Shown piece after piece: positions 9,323 to 19,400 of a stretch of 64,000 nt of DNA (positions are counted from its first letter, which is position 1; each line of letters begins with the position of its first letter). Under the pieces are notes generated by a model that was not told where the DNA came from, ran no database searches, and saw nothing but the letters and a program-made list of their open reading frames with translations. Location: NCBI RefSeq assembly GCF_900106065.1, contig NZ_LT629796.1:310001-374000 (forward strand), in the 5' to 3' direction. A program made the position numbers and the translations under genes. The DNA is from Pseudomonas mandelii (GTDB lineage: Bacteria > Pseudomonadota > Gammaproteobacteria > Pseudomonadales > Pseudomonadaceae).

Positions 9323-10507
9323 TTAGCGCACCGCTTCGAACAACCCCGTCGCCCCCATCCCGCCACCCACGCACATGGTGACCACGCCATATCGCAAGTT
9401 GCGCCGCTGCAACTCACGCACAATGTGCCCGACCTGACGCGAGCCGGTCATGCCGAACGGGTGGCCGATGGAAATCGAGCCGCCATTGACGTTGTACTTG
9501 TCGTTATCGATTTCCAGGCGATTGCGGCTGTACAGGCACTGCGACGCAAACGCTTCGTTGAGCTCCCACAGATCAATGTCCGCCACCTGCAAACCCTTGG
9601 CCTTGAGCAATTTCGGCACCGAGAACACCGGACCGATGCCCATCTCGTCCGGTTCGCACCCGGCTACCGTGAAACCACGGAAGAACGCCTTGGGCTTGAG
9701 ACCCAGCGCCAGGGCTTTTTCCAGGCTCATGACCAGCGTCATCGAAGCGCCATCGGACAGTTGCGACGAGTTACCCGCCGTGACCGAACCGTCTTCGGCA
9801 AATACCGGTTTCAGCCCGGCCAGGCTTTCCAGCGTGGTGTCCGGGCGGTTGCAGTCGTCGCGGTCGACGATCCCGTCGAGGATCTGCACCTGGCCGGTGA
9901 CCTTGTCTTCAACCCGATACTTCACCGCCATCGGCACGATTTCATCATCGAACAAACCAGCGGCCTGAGCCTGGGCCGTACGCAGCTGACTCTGCAGGGC
10001 GTAGAGATCCTGTTCCTGGCGACTGACGTCGTAACGACGTGCAACGATTTCAGCAGTCTGGCCCATCGGGAAATACAGGCCCGGCACCTGCTCTTTAAGA
10101 AGCGGGTTGATCAGGTGGTCGGTGTTGACGCTTTTCATGGTCAGGCTGATCGACTCGACGCCACCGGCCACGATGATGTCGCTGCAGCCCGACGCGATCT
10201 GGTTGGCGGCGATGGCGATGGCCTGCAAGCCCGACGAGCAGAAACGGTTGAGGGTCATGCCTGCGGTGCCGATACCCAGGCGTGACAACACCGCGACGTT
10301 GCGACCGATGTTGTAGCCCTGGGCGCCTTCGTTGGAGCCCGCACCGACGATGCAATCCTCGACACTGGCCGGGTCGATGCCGGTGCGCGCCAACAAGGCA
10401 TCGACGCAATGCGCCGCCATGTCGTCCGGACGGGTCTGGTTGAACTTGCCGCGAAAGGATTTGGCCAGGCCGGTCCGCACGCTGTCGACGATCACCACTT
10501 CACGCAT
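9323..10507 (-). CDS. Acetyl-CoA C-acyltransferase (thiolase)
   Basis: 394 residues, a type II thiolase that cleaves 3-ketoacyl-CoA with CoA or runs in the condensing direction. Catalytic residues are in the expected places: nucleophilic Cys about 90 in NRFCSSGLQA, the His in GHPFGMTGSR near 350, and the second Cys in CVGGGMGATG near the C-terminus. ATG 10507 (MREVVIVDS) is the standard thiolase start; an upstream in-frame start at 10582 adds a non-conserved extension. No fadB-type partner is adjacent, so the chain length and pathway are open. Confidence 0.92.
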   Translation of the reverse strand: MREVVIVDSVRTGLAKSFRGKFNQTRPDDMAAHCVDALLARTGIDPASVEDCIVGAGSNEGAQGYNIGRNVAVLSRLGIGTAGMTLNRFCSSGLQAIAIAANQIASGCSDIIVAGGVESISLTMKSVNTDHLINPLLKEQVPGLYFPMGQTAEIVARRYDVSRQEQDLYALQSQLRTAQAQAAGLFDDEIVPMAVKYRVEDKVTGQVQILDGIVDRDDCNRPDTTLESLAGLKPVFAEDGSVTAGNSSQLSDGASMTLVMSLEKALALGLKPKAFFRGFTVAGCEPDEMGIGPVFSVPKLLKAKGLQVADIDLWELNEAFASQCLYSRNRLEIDNDKYNVNGGSISIGHPFGMTGSRQVGHIVRELQRRNLRYGVVTMCVGGGMGATGLFEAVR

Positions 10508-10609
10508 GGCATACCTCATTGTTGTTATCGGTTGGGAGTGGACCGAGCATAAGTCCACCCCATAACCGACCGCGACAATCATTCACCCCGCGTATGCGTA
10601 ACCATCGGC

Positions 10610-12133
10610 TCACGACTTGCGTTTTTTGGCCTTCTTGTCGTGCTTGTCTGATTTTTCGAACGCGGCTTCCAGCGCCAGGTTGATCGTGCGCAGGACCTTG
10701 ACCCGGGCCCAGCGCTTGTCATTGGCCTCCACCAGCGTCCATGGCGAGATTTCCGTGCTGGTGCGGTCAACCATGTCGCCGACGGCCGCGCGATAAGCGT
10801 CCCACTTGTCCCGATTGCGCCAGTCGTCTTCAGTGATCTTGAAACGCTTGAAGGGAATGTCTTCACGGGATTCGAAACGCTCCAGTTGCGTTTCCTTGTC
10901 GATGGCCAGCCAGAACTTGACCACGATGACGCCCGATTCGGAAATCTGCTCTTCGAAATCGTTAATCTCGCTGTAGGCCCGCAGCCAGTCAGCGGGCGGA
11001 CAGAGCTCTTCGACGCGCTCGACCAATACCCGGCCATACCACGAGCGATCGAATACGGTGAATTTGCCCTTGGCCGGAATGTGCCGCCAAAAGCGCCACA
11101 AATACGGTTGCGCCCGTTCTTCCTCGGTGGGCGCGGCAATCGGCACAATGCTGTACTGACGTGGATCGAGCGCCGCGGCCACGCGCCGGATTGCACCGCC
11201 CTTACCCGCAGCGTCATTGCCTTCGAACACTGCGATCAAGGCGAATTGGCGCATGCGTTTGTCACGCATCAGGCCCGAGAATCGCGCCTGCTCGGTAATC
11301 AGTTGTTCTTCGTAATCTTCCTTGTCCAGACGCTGGCTCAAGTCGAGGCTGTCAAGCAAGTTGAGCTGATCGACATGGATCGGCAGCGGCGCAGCGTTGA
11401 CTTTGGCGGGATGGATTCTGGATCGTTTCAAGGCACTTTGCAGGCCTTCGAGCAGGATCTTGCCCACCGCCAGACTGCGGTAATGCACATCCACGCCTTC
11501 AATCACGTGCCAAGGCGCATAGTCGCGGCTGGTGCGACGCAACACGCGCTCGCCGTACTTCACGAACTTGTCGTAAGTCCGGGATTGTTGCCAGTCCAGC
11601 GGACTGATGCGCCAGCTGTGCAAAGGGTCGTCGGCGAGTGCCTTGAGGCGCGCCTTCATCTGCTTCTTGGAGAGGTGAAACCAGAACTTGAAAATCAGCG
11701 CGCCTTCGTCGCAGAGCATCTTTTCAAAGCGCTCCGACTGGTTGATCGCCTGATCCAGCACCGCGTCCTTGAACAGTCCATGGACCCGGCCCTGGAGCAT
11801 CTGGCTGTACCAGTTGCCGAAGAAAATCCCCATGCGCCCCTTGGCCGGGAGCATCCGCCAGTAGCGCCAGGCCGGAGGTCGCGCCAGCTCTTCATCGGTC
11901 TGCTGATCGAAAGTGCGGACTTCGATAAGACGCGGGTCCATCCACTCGTTGAGCAACTTGACCGTCTCGCCCTTCCCGGCGCCTTCAATGCCGTTGATCA
12001 GGACGATCACCGGAAAGCGCTTTTGCTGTTGAAGTTCGAACTGCGCTTCGAGCAACGCTTCACGCAGTGCCGGTTCTTCAGCGTCGTAGGTTTCTTTGTC
12101 GATGGCGTGACCGATTTCAGCAGATTCGAACAT
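10610..12133 (-). CDS. pap: Polyphosphate:AMP phosphotransferase (two PPK2 domains)
   Basis: 507 residues, a tandem PPK2 (class II) enzyme that uses polyphosphate to convert AMP to ADP. Each half has its own P-loop: GIEGAGKG near residue 48 and GNDAAGKGG near 306. Each also has the PPK2 lid motif (RPPAWRYWRMLPAKGRMGIFFGNWY in the first, WRFWRHIPAKGKFTVFDRSWY in the second, quoted here in pieces only as key residues WRYWRMLPAKG and FDRSWYGR). The C-terminus is Lys-rich (KHDKKAKKRKS). Transcribed alone, divergent from mnmC. Confidence 0.93.
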   Translation of the reverse strand: MFESAEIGHAIDKETYDAEEPALREALLEAQFELQQQKRFPVIVLINGIEGAGKGETVKLLNEWMDPRLIEVRTFDQQTDEELARPPAWRYWRMLPAKGRMGIFFGNWYSQMLQGRVHGLFKDAVLDQAINQSERFEKMLCDEGALIFKFWFHLSKKQMKARLKALADDPLHSWRISPLDWQQSRTYDKFVKYGERVLRRTSRDYAPWHVIEGVDVHYRSLAVGKILLEGLQSALKRSRIHPAKVNAAPLPIHVDQLNLLDSLDLSQRLDKEDYEEQLITEQARFSGLMRDKRMRQFALIAVFEGNDAAGKGGAIRRVAAALDPRQYSIVPIAAPTEEERAQPYLWRFWRHIPAKGKFTVFDRSWYGRVLVERVEELCPPADWLRAYSEINDFEEQISESGVIVVKFWLAIDKETQLERFESREDIPFKRFKITEDDWRNRDKWDAYRAAVGDMVDRTSTEISPWTLVEANDKRWARVKVLRTINLALEAAFEKSDKHDKKAKKRKS

Positions 12134-12316
12134 GGACGACTCCCTTTCCTGATTGCGCCAAGACTAGCGGATTGGGCTGTCCGTCATCACAGAAAATTCC
12201 TTGGCGGTCGGCTTTTTGTGGCGATTGCCTGTGGCACCACTACCCGACACTGCCATGGATCAGGCATCACCACCTCGATCAGCTAGAATGGCCGCCTTGC
12301 CGTTGCCGAGCCTGCC

Positions 12317-14296
12317 ATGAAACCTGTATTGCCTCACGCCCAACTCGACTGGGACGACCAGGGTCGCCCGTATTCGCGGGTGTTCGACGATGTCTATTTT
12401 TCGGACAAGTCAGGCCTTGAAGAAACCCGCTACGTATTTCTCGAACAGAACGGTTTGCGTGAACGCTTCGCCGCGCTGGCCGACGGCGGTCGACTGGTCA
12501 TTGGCGAAACCGGTTTCGGTACCGGGCTTAACTTCCTCTGCGCCTGGCAGTTGTTCGAACAGCACGCCGTGGCCGGTGCGCGCCTGCACTTTATCAGTGT
12601 CGAAAAGTACCCGCTGAGCCAGCCAGACCTGCAGCGTGCGCTGGCTTTGTGGCCGGAGCTCAAGCCGTTTGCCGATCAATTGCTGGCGCAATACGTGGCG
12701 ATCCATCAAGGCTTCCAGCGAATGGTCTTGGACAACGGGCGTGTGACCCTGACGTTGCTGATCGGCGATGCGCTGGAGCAATTGCCGCAACTGGACGCGC
12801 AGGTTGATGCGTGGTTTCTCGACGGTTTTGCCCCGGCGAAAAATCCCGACATGTGGACCGCCGAGTTGTTTGCCGAACTGGCTCGATTGGCAGCGCCCGG
12901 CTCGACCATTAGCACGTTCACCAGCACCGGTTGGGTGCGCCGTCTGTTGAACGCGGCGGGCTTCAAGATGAAGCGCACGCCCGGCATCGGTCACAAATGG
13001 GAAATCCTGCGCGGTGTGTTTCTGGGCTGGCCTGCAGAAACCCCCACGCCTGTCGTTGCGAAACCCTGGTTTGCCCGCCCAACGCCGTTGACCGGCGAAC
13101 GTCACGCCTTGGTGATTGGCGCAGGACTGGCCGGTTGCGCTACCGCCGCCAGCCTGGCGGCACGGGGCTGGCAAGTCAGTTTGCTGGAGCGCCACGATGC
13201 GCTGGCACAGGAAGCGTCGGGCAATCCACAGGGCGTGTTGTACCTCAAGCTCTCGGCCCATGGCACGGCCTTGTCACAGTTGATTGTCAGTGGTTTCGGT
13301 CACACCCGGCGTTTGCTTGAGCACTTGCACCGAGGCGTCGACTGGGACGATTGCGGCGTGCTGCAACTGGCCTTCAACGCCAAGGAAGCCGAACGTCAGG
13401 CACAACTGGCGGCGGCGTTTCCCGAGGATTTGCTGCACACACTCGATCAGCAACACGCGCAGATCCGCGCGGGTATCGCGTTGCAATCGGGTGGCCTGTT
13501 TTACCCCGAAGGCGGTTGGGTGCATCCGCCCGCCCTGTGCGCATGGCAAGCGGCGCATCCGAGTATCCGGTTCCTGCCCCATCACGATGTACTGGAACTG
13601 CGTCGTGCCGATGGGCAATGGCAAGCGTGGGAGGGTCACAAGCTGCTGGCCAACGCAGCGGTGGTGGTGCTGGCCGGCGCCGCCGAGATCAAGCGTTTCG
13701 ACTTCAGCAGCGACTTGCCGCTCAAACGGATTCGTGGACAGATCACCCGCCTGCCCCAAACACCTGCAAGCCAGAGCCTGAGCACCGTGGTATGTGCCGA
13801 AGGTTATGTCGCACCGGCCCGCCTGGGTGAACACACCCTGGGTGCCAGTTTTGATTTCAACAACGACGACCTGACGCCCACCACGGCCGAGCATGCCGGC
13901 AACCTGCAGATGCTCGAAGAAATCTCGGTGGATCTGGTCGCCCGACTCGGCGCAGAGGCCCTGCGACCCGAGGCACTTGAAGGTCGCGCGGCGTTCCGCT
14001 GCACCAGCCCCGACTACCTGCCAATTGTCGGCCCTTTGTCTGATCGCCAGGCCTTCGCCGACGCCTACATCGCCCTGAGCAAGGACGCCCGGCAAACGCC
14101 AGACACCCCATGTCCATGGCTGGACGGTTTGTACGTCAACAGCGGCCACGGCTCACGAGGGCTGATTACCGCGCCGTTGTCAGGCGAGTTGCTCGCGGCC
14201 TGGCTCGACAACGAACCGCTGCCATTACCCAGAGCCGTGGCCGAGGCGTGCCATCCGAATCGTTTCGCCTTGCGTCGCCTGATCCGGGGTAAATGA
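12317..14296 (+). CDS. mnmC: Bifunctional tRNA 5-methylaminomethyl-2-thiouridine biosynthesis protein MnmC
   Basis: 659 residues, normal for MnmC. It completes mnm5s2U at tRNA position 34. The N-terminal half (about 1-240) is the SAM-dependent methyltransferase (MnmC2; GETGFGTGLNFL and WFLDGFAPAKNPDMW). The C-terminal half (about 260-659) is the FAD oxidoreductase that removes the carboxymethyl group (MnmC1; dinucleotide motif VIGAGLAGCATAASLA, and GHGSRGLITAPL near the end). Both halves look intact. Start ATG 12317 follows a weak SD; it is divergent from pap. Confidence 0.95.
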   Translation: MKPVLPHAQLDWDDQGRPYSRVFDDVYFSDKSGLEETRYVFLEQNGLRERFAALADGGRLVIGETGFGTGLNFLCAWQLFEQHAVAGARLHFISVEKYPLSQPDLQRALALWPELKPFADQLLAQYVAIHQGFQRMVLDNGRVTLTLLIGDALEQLPQLDAQVDAWFLDGFAPAKNPDMWTAELFAELARLAAPGSTISTFTSTGWVRRLLNAAGFKMKRTPGIGHKWEILRGVFLGWPAETPTPVVAKPWFARPTPLTGERHALVIGAGLAGCATAASLAARGWQVSLLERHDALAQEASGNPQGVLYLKLSAHGTALSQLIVSGFGHTRRLLEHLHRGVDWDDCGVLQLAFNAKEAERQAQLAAAFPEDLLHTLDQQHAQIRAGIALQSGGLFYPEGGWVHPPALCAWQAAHPSIRFLPHHDVLELRRADGQWQAWEGHKLLANAAVVVLAGAAEIKRFDFSSDLPLKRIRGQITRLPQTPASQSLSTVVCAEGYVAPARLGEHTLGASFDFNNDDLTPTTAEHAGNLQMLEEISVDLVARLGAEALRPEALEGRAAFRCTSPDYLPIVGPLSDRQAFADAYIALSKDARQTPDTPCPWLDGLYVNSGHGSRGLITAPLSGELLAAWLDNEPLPLPRAVAEACHPNRFALRRLIRGK

Positions 14297-14433
14297 ATCC
14301 GCATTCTGACGGTTTAATCGATCGATCTATCCCGTGCGGACCGGCGTTTTCGGCTGAAGGCGCCTCCCTGCACATTCCCCCTTATTACTTATCGATCTAA
14401 AACTCCCACGATCCCACCGGGTCAGTTTCTGAG

Positions 14434-14455
14434 TACCCGCCGTTTTTGGCGGGTA
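14434..14455 (+). other. Perfect hairpin in the leader of the NAGGN operon
   Basis: TACCCGCC and GGCGGGTA form a perfect 8-bp stem with a GTTTTT loop, 40 bases before the amidotransferase start. There is no T-run after it, so it is not a simple terminator. It may be an mRNA leader structure or an operator. The rest of the 199-bp gap holds two copies of ATCGATCTA (near 14321 and 14393) and no ORF. Confidence 0.5.
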
Positions 14456-14495
14456 TCGATTGACCCTCCCCAACGGAAAAACCGGTAAGGACTTT

Positions 14496-16268
14496 ATGTG
14501 CGGATTAGCTGGCGAGTTACGCTTTGATCATCAACCTGCGGACCTTGCAGCCGTTGAACGAATCACCCATCACTTGGCCCCTCGTGGCCCTGACGCGTGG
14601 GGCTTCCACAGCCAGGGGCCGATTGCCCTGGGCCACCGTCGCCTGAAAATCATGGACCTGTCGGACGGCTCGGCGCAGCCGATGGTCGACAACCAATTGG
14701 GTTTGTCCCTGGCCTTCAATGGCGCGATCTACAACTTCCCGGAACTGCGCACCGAACTGGAAAGCCTCGGTTATGCCTTCTATTCCGGTGGTGACACCGA
14801 GGTGCTGCTCAAGGGTTATCACGCCTGGGGCGAGGCACTGCTGCCGAAACTCAATGGCATGTTCGCCTTCGCGATCTGGGAACGCGACGCCAAGCGCCTG
14901 TTTATCGCGCGTGACCGTCTCGGCGTGAAGCCGCTGTACCTGTCGCGCACCGGCCAGCGCCTGCGCTTTGCCTCGGCGCTGCCGGCGTTGCTCAAAGGCG
15001 GCGACATCAACCCGATCCTCGATCCGGTGGCACTCAATCACTATCTGAATTTCCACGCCGTGGTCCCGGCACCGCGCACCTTGCTGGCCGGCATCGAAAA
15101 ACTGCCACCGGCAACCTGGATGCGCATCGAAGCGGACGGCACCACTGAGCAGAAAACCTGGTGGACCCTGCCTTACGGCCCACGCGCCGACGAGATGAAC
15201 CTGACGCTCGAAGACTGGCGTGACCGTGTACTCGACAGCACCCGCGACGCGGTGGCGATCCGTCAACGTGCGGCCGTGGACGTCGGCGTACTGCTGTCGG
15301 GCGGTGTCGATTCAAGCATGCTGGTGGGGCTGTTGCGTGAGGTCGGCGTGGAAAACCTGTCGACCTTTTCCATCGGTTTCCAGGATGCCGGCGGCGAACG
15401 TGGTGATGAGTTCCAGTACTCGGACTTGATCGCCAAACACTACAACACGCAGCACCATCAACTGCGCATCGACGAAAAAGAGATCATCGAGCAACTGCCC
15501 GCGGCGTTCCGCGCCATGAGCGAGCCGATGGTCAGCCATGACTGCATCGCCTTCTACCTGCTGTCACGGGAAGTGGCCAAGCATTGCAAAGTGGTGCAGA
15601 GCGGCCAGGGCGCGGACGAGTTGTTCGCCGGCTATCACTGGTACCCACAAGTCGATGGCGCCGCCGATCCGTACGCGGCCTATCGCGATGCGTTCTTCGA
15701 TCGCAGCTACGAGGATTACGCCGCCACCGTGCAACCGAAATGGCTGACGGCCAATGACGCTGCCGGTGACTTCGTGAAGGAACATTTCGCACAGCCCGGC
15801 GCCGAGGCGGCGGTGGATAAAGCCCTGCGTCTGGACAGCACGATCATGTTGGTGGACGACCCGGTCAAGCGTGTCGACAACATGACCATGGCCTGGGGCC
15901 TGGAAGCGCGCACACCGTTTCTCGACTATCGCCTGGTGGAATTGTCGGCCCGGGTGCCGGGCAAATTCAAACTGCCGGACGGTGGCAAGCAAGTCTTGAA
16001 AGAGGCTGCTCGACTGGTCATTCCAAGCGAAGTGATTGACCGCAAGAAAGGTTACTTTCCGGTGCCGGGCCTCAAGCATTTGCAGGGCGATACGCTGAAC
16101 TGGGTGCGCGAACTGCTGCTCGATCCAAGCCAGGATCGCGGCCTGTTCAACCCGGCCATGCTCGACCGCCTGCTGACCGATCCGCAAGGCCAGTTGACTC
16201 CGTTGCGCGGCTCCAAGCTGTGGCAATTGGCGGCGCTGAACCTGTGGCTCAGTGAACAAGGAATCTGA
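14496..16268 (+). CDS. N-acetylglutaminylglutamine amidotransferase (AsnB/AsnO type)
   Basis: 590 residues, an asparagine-synthetase-like enzyme that amidates N-acetylglutaminylglutamine to the osmoprotectant NAGGN. The N-terminal class II glutaminase has Cys2 as nucleophile (MCGLAGEL), with RGPDAWG and FNGAIYN. The C-terminal synthetase domain has the ATP PP-loop SGGVDSS near residue 270. Start ATG 14496 is required for Cys2 to become N-terminal and has TAAGGA upstream; an earlier in-frame ATG is rejected. Only 3 bases separate it from the synthetase gene. The pathway was defined genetically in Sinorhizobium and Pseudomonas and is induced by osmotic stress. Confidence 0.93.
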   Translation: MCGLAGELRFDHQPADLAAVERITHHLAPRGPDAWGFHSQGPIALGHRRLKIMDLSDGSAQPMVDNQLGLSLAFNGAIYNFPELRTELESLGYAFYSGGDTEVLLKGYHAWGEALLPKLNGMFAFAIWERDAKRLFIARDRLGVKPLYLSRTGQRLRFASALPALLKGGDINPILDPVALNHYLNFHAVVPAPRTLLAGIEKLPPATWMRIEADGTTEQKTWWTLPYGPRADEMNLTLEDWRDRVLDSTRDAVAIRQRAAVDVGVLLSGGVDSSMLVGLLREVGVENLSTFSIGFQDAGGERGDEFQYSDLIAKHYNTQHHQLRIDEKEIIEQLPAAFRAMSEPMVSHDCIAFYLLSREVAKHCKVVQSGQGADELFAGYHWYPQVDGAADPYAAYRDAFFDRSYEDYAATVQPKWLTANDAAGDFVKEHFAQPGAEAAVDKALRLDSTIMLVDDPVKRVDNMTMAWGLEARTPFLDYRLVELSARVPGKFKLPDGGKQVLKEAARLVIPSEVIDRKKGYFPVPGLKHLQGDTLNWVRELLLDPSQDRGLFNPAMLDRLLTDPQGQLTPLRGSKLWQLAALNLWLSEQGI

Positions 16269-16271
16269 TCG

Positions 16272-18020
16272 ATGAAACCCCACGCCACGGCTTACAGCCA
16301 ACGCTTGTTGCGCGGTCAGTCCCCCTCCTATGAACGTTTGCAGGCACGGCTGGCCGAAGACGGCAGTGAACTGGGCGCGGCGCCGATTGCGGTGCATTGC
16401 GGCTGGGGCCGGTTGCTGATCGGCCATACCTTCCCGGACGCGGCGAGCCTGGCGCAAGAGTTGCTCAACGAGCAGCCCGGTGAGCGCGACATCGCCTTGT
16501 ACGTGGCCGCCCCCCAGCAAGTGTTGGGGCTGGAGCCGGCGCAACTGTTCCTCGACCCTTCCGACACCTTGCGTCTTTGGTTCAGCGATTACCGCCAGTC
16601 AACCCGGGTGTTTCGCGGTTTTCGCATTCGCCGGGCGCAAAGCGAGACTGATTGGCAGGCGATCAATCAGCTGTACCAGGCGCGCGGCATGTTGCCCATT
16701 GATGCGAATTTGCTGACGCCGCGACATCAGGGCGGCCCGGTGTATTGGCTGGCCGAAGATGAAGACAGCGGCGCGATCATCGGCAGCGTCATGGGCCTCA
16801 ACCATCACAAGGCGTTCAACGACCCGGAGAACGGCAGCAGCCTGTGGTGCCTGGCGGTCGATCCGCACTGTTCGCGGCCCGGCGTCGGTGAAGTGCTGGT
16901 GCGGCATTTGATCGAACACTTCATGAGCCGTGGGCTGAGTTACCTGGACCTGTCGGTGTTGCACGACAACCGGCAGGCGAAAAGTCTCTACGCCAAGCTT
17001 GGTTTTCGCAACCTGTCGACCTTCGCCATCAAGCGCAAGAACGGCATCAATCAGCCGCTGTTTCTGGGTCCTGGGCCTGAGGCCGATTTCAACCCCTATG
17101 CGCGGATCATTGTCGAGGAAGCCCATCGACGCGGCATCGATGTGCACGTCGATGATGCCGACGCCGGGATGTTCACCCTCAGCCATGGCGGACGCCGGGT
17201 GCGTTGCCGCGAATCCCTGAGCGACCTGACCAGCGCCATCAGCATGAGCCTGTGCCAGGACAAAAGCCTGACGCACAAAGTGCTCAAGGCCGCCGGTTTG
17301 AACCTGCCCTCGCAGCAGCTGGCCGGCAACGCCGACGACAACCTGGCGTTTCTCGACGAGCACGAGCGGGTGGTGGTCAAGCCTTTGGATGGTGAGCAAG
17401 GTCAAGGCGTCGCGGTGGATTTGCGGACGATTGAAGAGGTTCAGCAAGCCATCGAATCAGCCCGGCAGTTCGACAGCCGCGTGCTGCTGGAAAGTTTCCA
17501 CGAAGGTCTCGATTTACGCATTGTGGTGATCGGTTTCGAGGTGGTCGCCGCGGCGATTCGCCGGCCTGCCGAGGTGGTGGGCGATGGTCAGCATTCCATC
17601 GGCGCGCTGATCGAAGCGCAGAGTCGGCGTCGGCAGGCGGCCACCAGCGGTGAAAGCAAAATCCCGCTGGACCATGAGACCGAGCGCACGCTGCAGGCGG
17701 CGGGTTATGACTACAACAGTATTCTGCCGGCCGGCGAGCATCTGTTCGTCAGGCGTACGGCAAATCTGCATACCGGTGGCGTTCTGGAGGATGTCACGGC
17801 GATCTTGCATCCGACCCTGATCGATGCCGCCGTACGGGCTGCGCGGGCGCTGGACATTCCCATGGTCGGGCTCGACCTGATGGTGCCTGCCGCCGATCAA
17901 CCGGAATACGTGTTTATCGAAGCCAACGAACGCGCCGGGCTGGCCAACCATGAACCGCAGCCGACGGCCGAGCGGTTTGTGGATTTGCTGTTTCCGCACA
18001 GTCAGCCGGCAGTTTCCTAG
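16272..18020 (+). CDS. ngg: N-acetylglutaminylglutamine synthetase
   Basis: 582 residues joining a GNAT acetyltransferase domain (roughly 115-260; WCLAVDPHCSRPGVGEVLVRH is the acetyl-CoA loop, shown by key residues PGVGEVL) to an ATP-grasp ligase domain (roughly 300-575; VVVKPLDGEQGQGV, and the metal-site segment FIEANERAG). The fusion fits one enzyme that acetylates glutamine and ligates a second glutamine, giving the dipeptide used by the amidotransferase before it. It is translationally close to its upstream partner (3-base gap). Confidence 0.93.
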   Translation: MKPHATAYSQRLLRGQSPSYERLQARLAEDGSELGAAPIAVHCGWGRLLIGHTFPDAASLAQELLNEQPGERDIALYVAAPQQVLGLEPAQLFLDPSDTLRLWFSDYRQSTRVFRGFRIRRAQSETDWQAINQLYQARGMLPIDANLLTPRHQGGPVYWLAEDEDSGAIIGSVMGLNHHKAFNDPENGSSLWCLAVDPHCSRPGVGEVLVRHLIEHFMSRGLSYLDLSVLHDNRQAKSLYAKLGFRNLSTFAIKRKNGINQPLFLGPGPEADFNPYARIIVEEAHRRGIDVHVDDADAGMFTLSHGGRRVRCRESLSDLTSAISMSLCQDKSLTHKVLKAAGLNLPSQQLAGNADDNLAFLDEHERVVVKPLDGEQGQGVAVDLRTIEEVQQAIESARQFDSRVLLESFHEGLDLRIVVIGFEVVAAAIRRPAEVVGDGQHSIGALIEAQSRRRQAATSGESKIPLDHETERTLQAAGYDYNSILPAGEHLFVRRTANLHTGGVLEDVTAILHPTLIDAAVRAARALDIPMVGLDLMVPAADQPEYVFIEANERAGLANHEPQPTAERFVDLLFPHSQPAVS

Positions 18021-18040
18021 TCACGGGTCGGCTGGACTGA

Positions 18041-18116
18041 CGCCTTCACGGGCAAGCCTCGCTCCTACAAAGGAACGCGTATTACCTGTAGGAGCGAATC
18101 TTGCTCGCGAAGGCGC
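18041..18116. repeat. REP pair (REPIN) inside the NAGGN operon
   Basis: Inverted CGCCTTCACGGGCAAGCCTCGCTCC ... GGAGCGAATCTTGCTCGCGAAGGCG between ngg and the M42 peptidase gene. In an operon such a hairpin can stabilise upstream mRNA and separate expression levels of its neighbours. Confidence 0.8.
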
Positions 18117-18181
18117 CAGGTCAGGCACCCAACTTTTCCCTCATCGAAACCATCGATGTTCTTTACTCATCAGGAGTTTCC

Positions 18182-19372
18182 ATGACCAGCAAAATTCCCG
18201 AACCGGATCTCAATTACCTGCAAAAAGTCCTGCTGGAAATGCTCGCCATTCCCAGCCCGACCGGCTTTACCGACACCATCGTGCGGTACGTCGCCGAACG
18301 CCTTGAAGAATTGGGCATTCCCTTTGAGATGACCCGGCGCGGCACCATCCGCGCCACGCTCAAGGGCAAGAAAAACAGCCCGGACCGTGCGGTCTCCGCT
18401 CACCTCGACACCATCGGCGCCGCGGTCCGCGCGGTGAAAGACAACGGTCGCCTGACCCTCGCCCCGGTCGGTTGCTGGTCCAGTCGTTTTGCCGAGGGCA
18501 GCCGCGTCAGCCTGTTCACCGACAACGGTGTGATTCGCGGCAGCGTGTTACCGCTGATGGCTTCCGGGCACGCATTCAACACCGCCGTAGATGAATTGCC
18601 GATCAGCTGGGATCACGTTGAGTTGCGTCTGGACGCTTACTGCGCCACCCGCGCCGACTGCGATTCCCTGGGGATCAGCGTGGGCGATTTCGTCGCCTTC
18701 GACCCGCTGCCGGAGTTCACCGAAAGCGGTCACATCAGCGCCCGTCACCTCGACGACAAGGCGGGTGTAGCGGCGCTGCTGGCGGCGATGAAAGCGATCA
18801 TCGACAGCGGTGAGGAGTTGATGATCGATTGTCATCCGCTATTCACCATCACCGAGGAAACCGGCAGCGGCGCGGCGGCTGCGTTGCCTTGGGACGTCAG
18901 CGAATTCGTCGGCATCGACATCGCGCCGGTTGCGCCCGGCCAGCATTCCAGCGAACACGCGGTGAGCGTGGCGATGCAGGATTCCGGCGGGCCTTACGAC
19001 TATCACCTGTCGCGGCACTTGCTCAGGTTAGCCAGTGAAAACGAGTTGCCGGTGCGCCGCGACCTGTTTCGCTATTACTTCAGCGATGCGCATTCGGCGG
19101 TCACCGCCGGTCACGACATCCGCACCGCCCTGCTCGCCTTCGGCTGCGATGCCACTCACGGTTACGAGCGCACGCACATCGATAGCCTGGCGGCGCTGAG
19201 TCGTCTACTCGGCGCCTACATTCTGAGCCCGCCGGTATTTGCCAGTGATGCGCAGCCGGCAAAGGGCTCGCTGGACCGGTTCAGTCATCAAATCGAGCAC
19301 GACACGCAGATGGAAAGCGATACGCGGGTGCCGTCGGTGGATAGTCTGGTGGGGCAACGAACAGACAGCTGA
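18182..19372 (+). CDS. M42-type peptidase of the NAGGN osmoprotectant system
   Basis: 396 residues, related to M42/M20 di-zinc aminopeptidases. Motifs: SAHLDTIGAAVRAV (first metal His/Asp), HLDDKAGVAALLAAM (bridging Asp), FTITEETGSGAAA (catalytic and metal Glu pair), and GIDIAPVAPGQ. Genes of this type regularly follow the NAGGN genes in pseudomonads, and the likely role is turnover or trimming of the dipeptide; that is inference. ATG 18182 has CAGGAG upstream at 18170. An earlier in-frame start at 18101 falls inside the REPIN and is rejected. Confidence 0.88.
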   Translation: MTSKIPEPDLNYLQKVLLEMLAIPSPTGFTDTIVRYVAERLEELGIPFEMTRRGTIRATLKGKKNSPDRAVSAHLDTIGAAVRAVKDNGRLTLAPVGCWSSRFAEGSRVSLFTDNGVIRGSVLPLMASGHAFNTAVDELPISWDHVELRLDAYCATRADCDSLGISVGDFVAFDPLPEFTESGHISARHLDDKAGVAALLAAMKAIIDSGEELMIDCHPLFTITEETGSGAAAALPWDVSEFVGIDIAPVAPGQHSSEHAVSVAMQDSGGPYDYHLSRHLLRLASENELPVRRDLFRYYFSDAHSAVTAGHDIRTALLAFGCDATHGYERTHIDSLAALSRLLGAYILSPPVFASDAQPAKGSLDRFSHQIEHDTQMESDTRVPSVDSLVGQRTDS

Positions 19373-19400
19373 CCCGGGCTTTTTCATCGTCTGAGAGATC

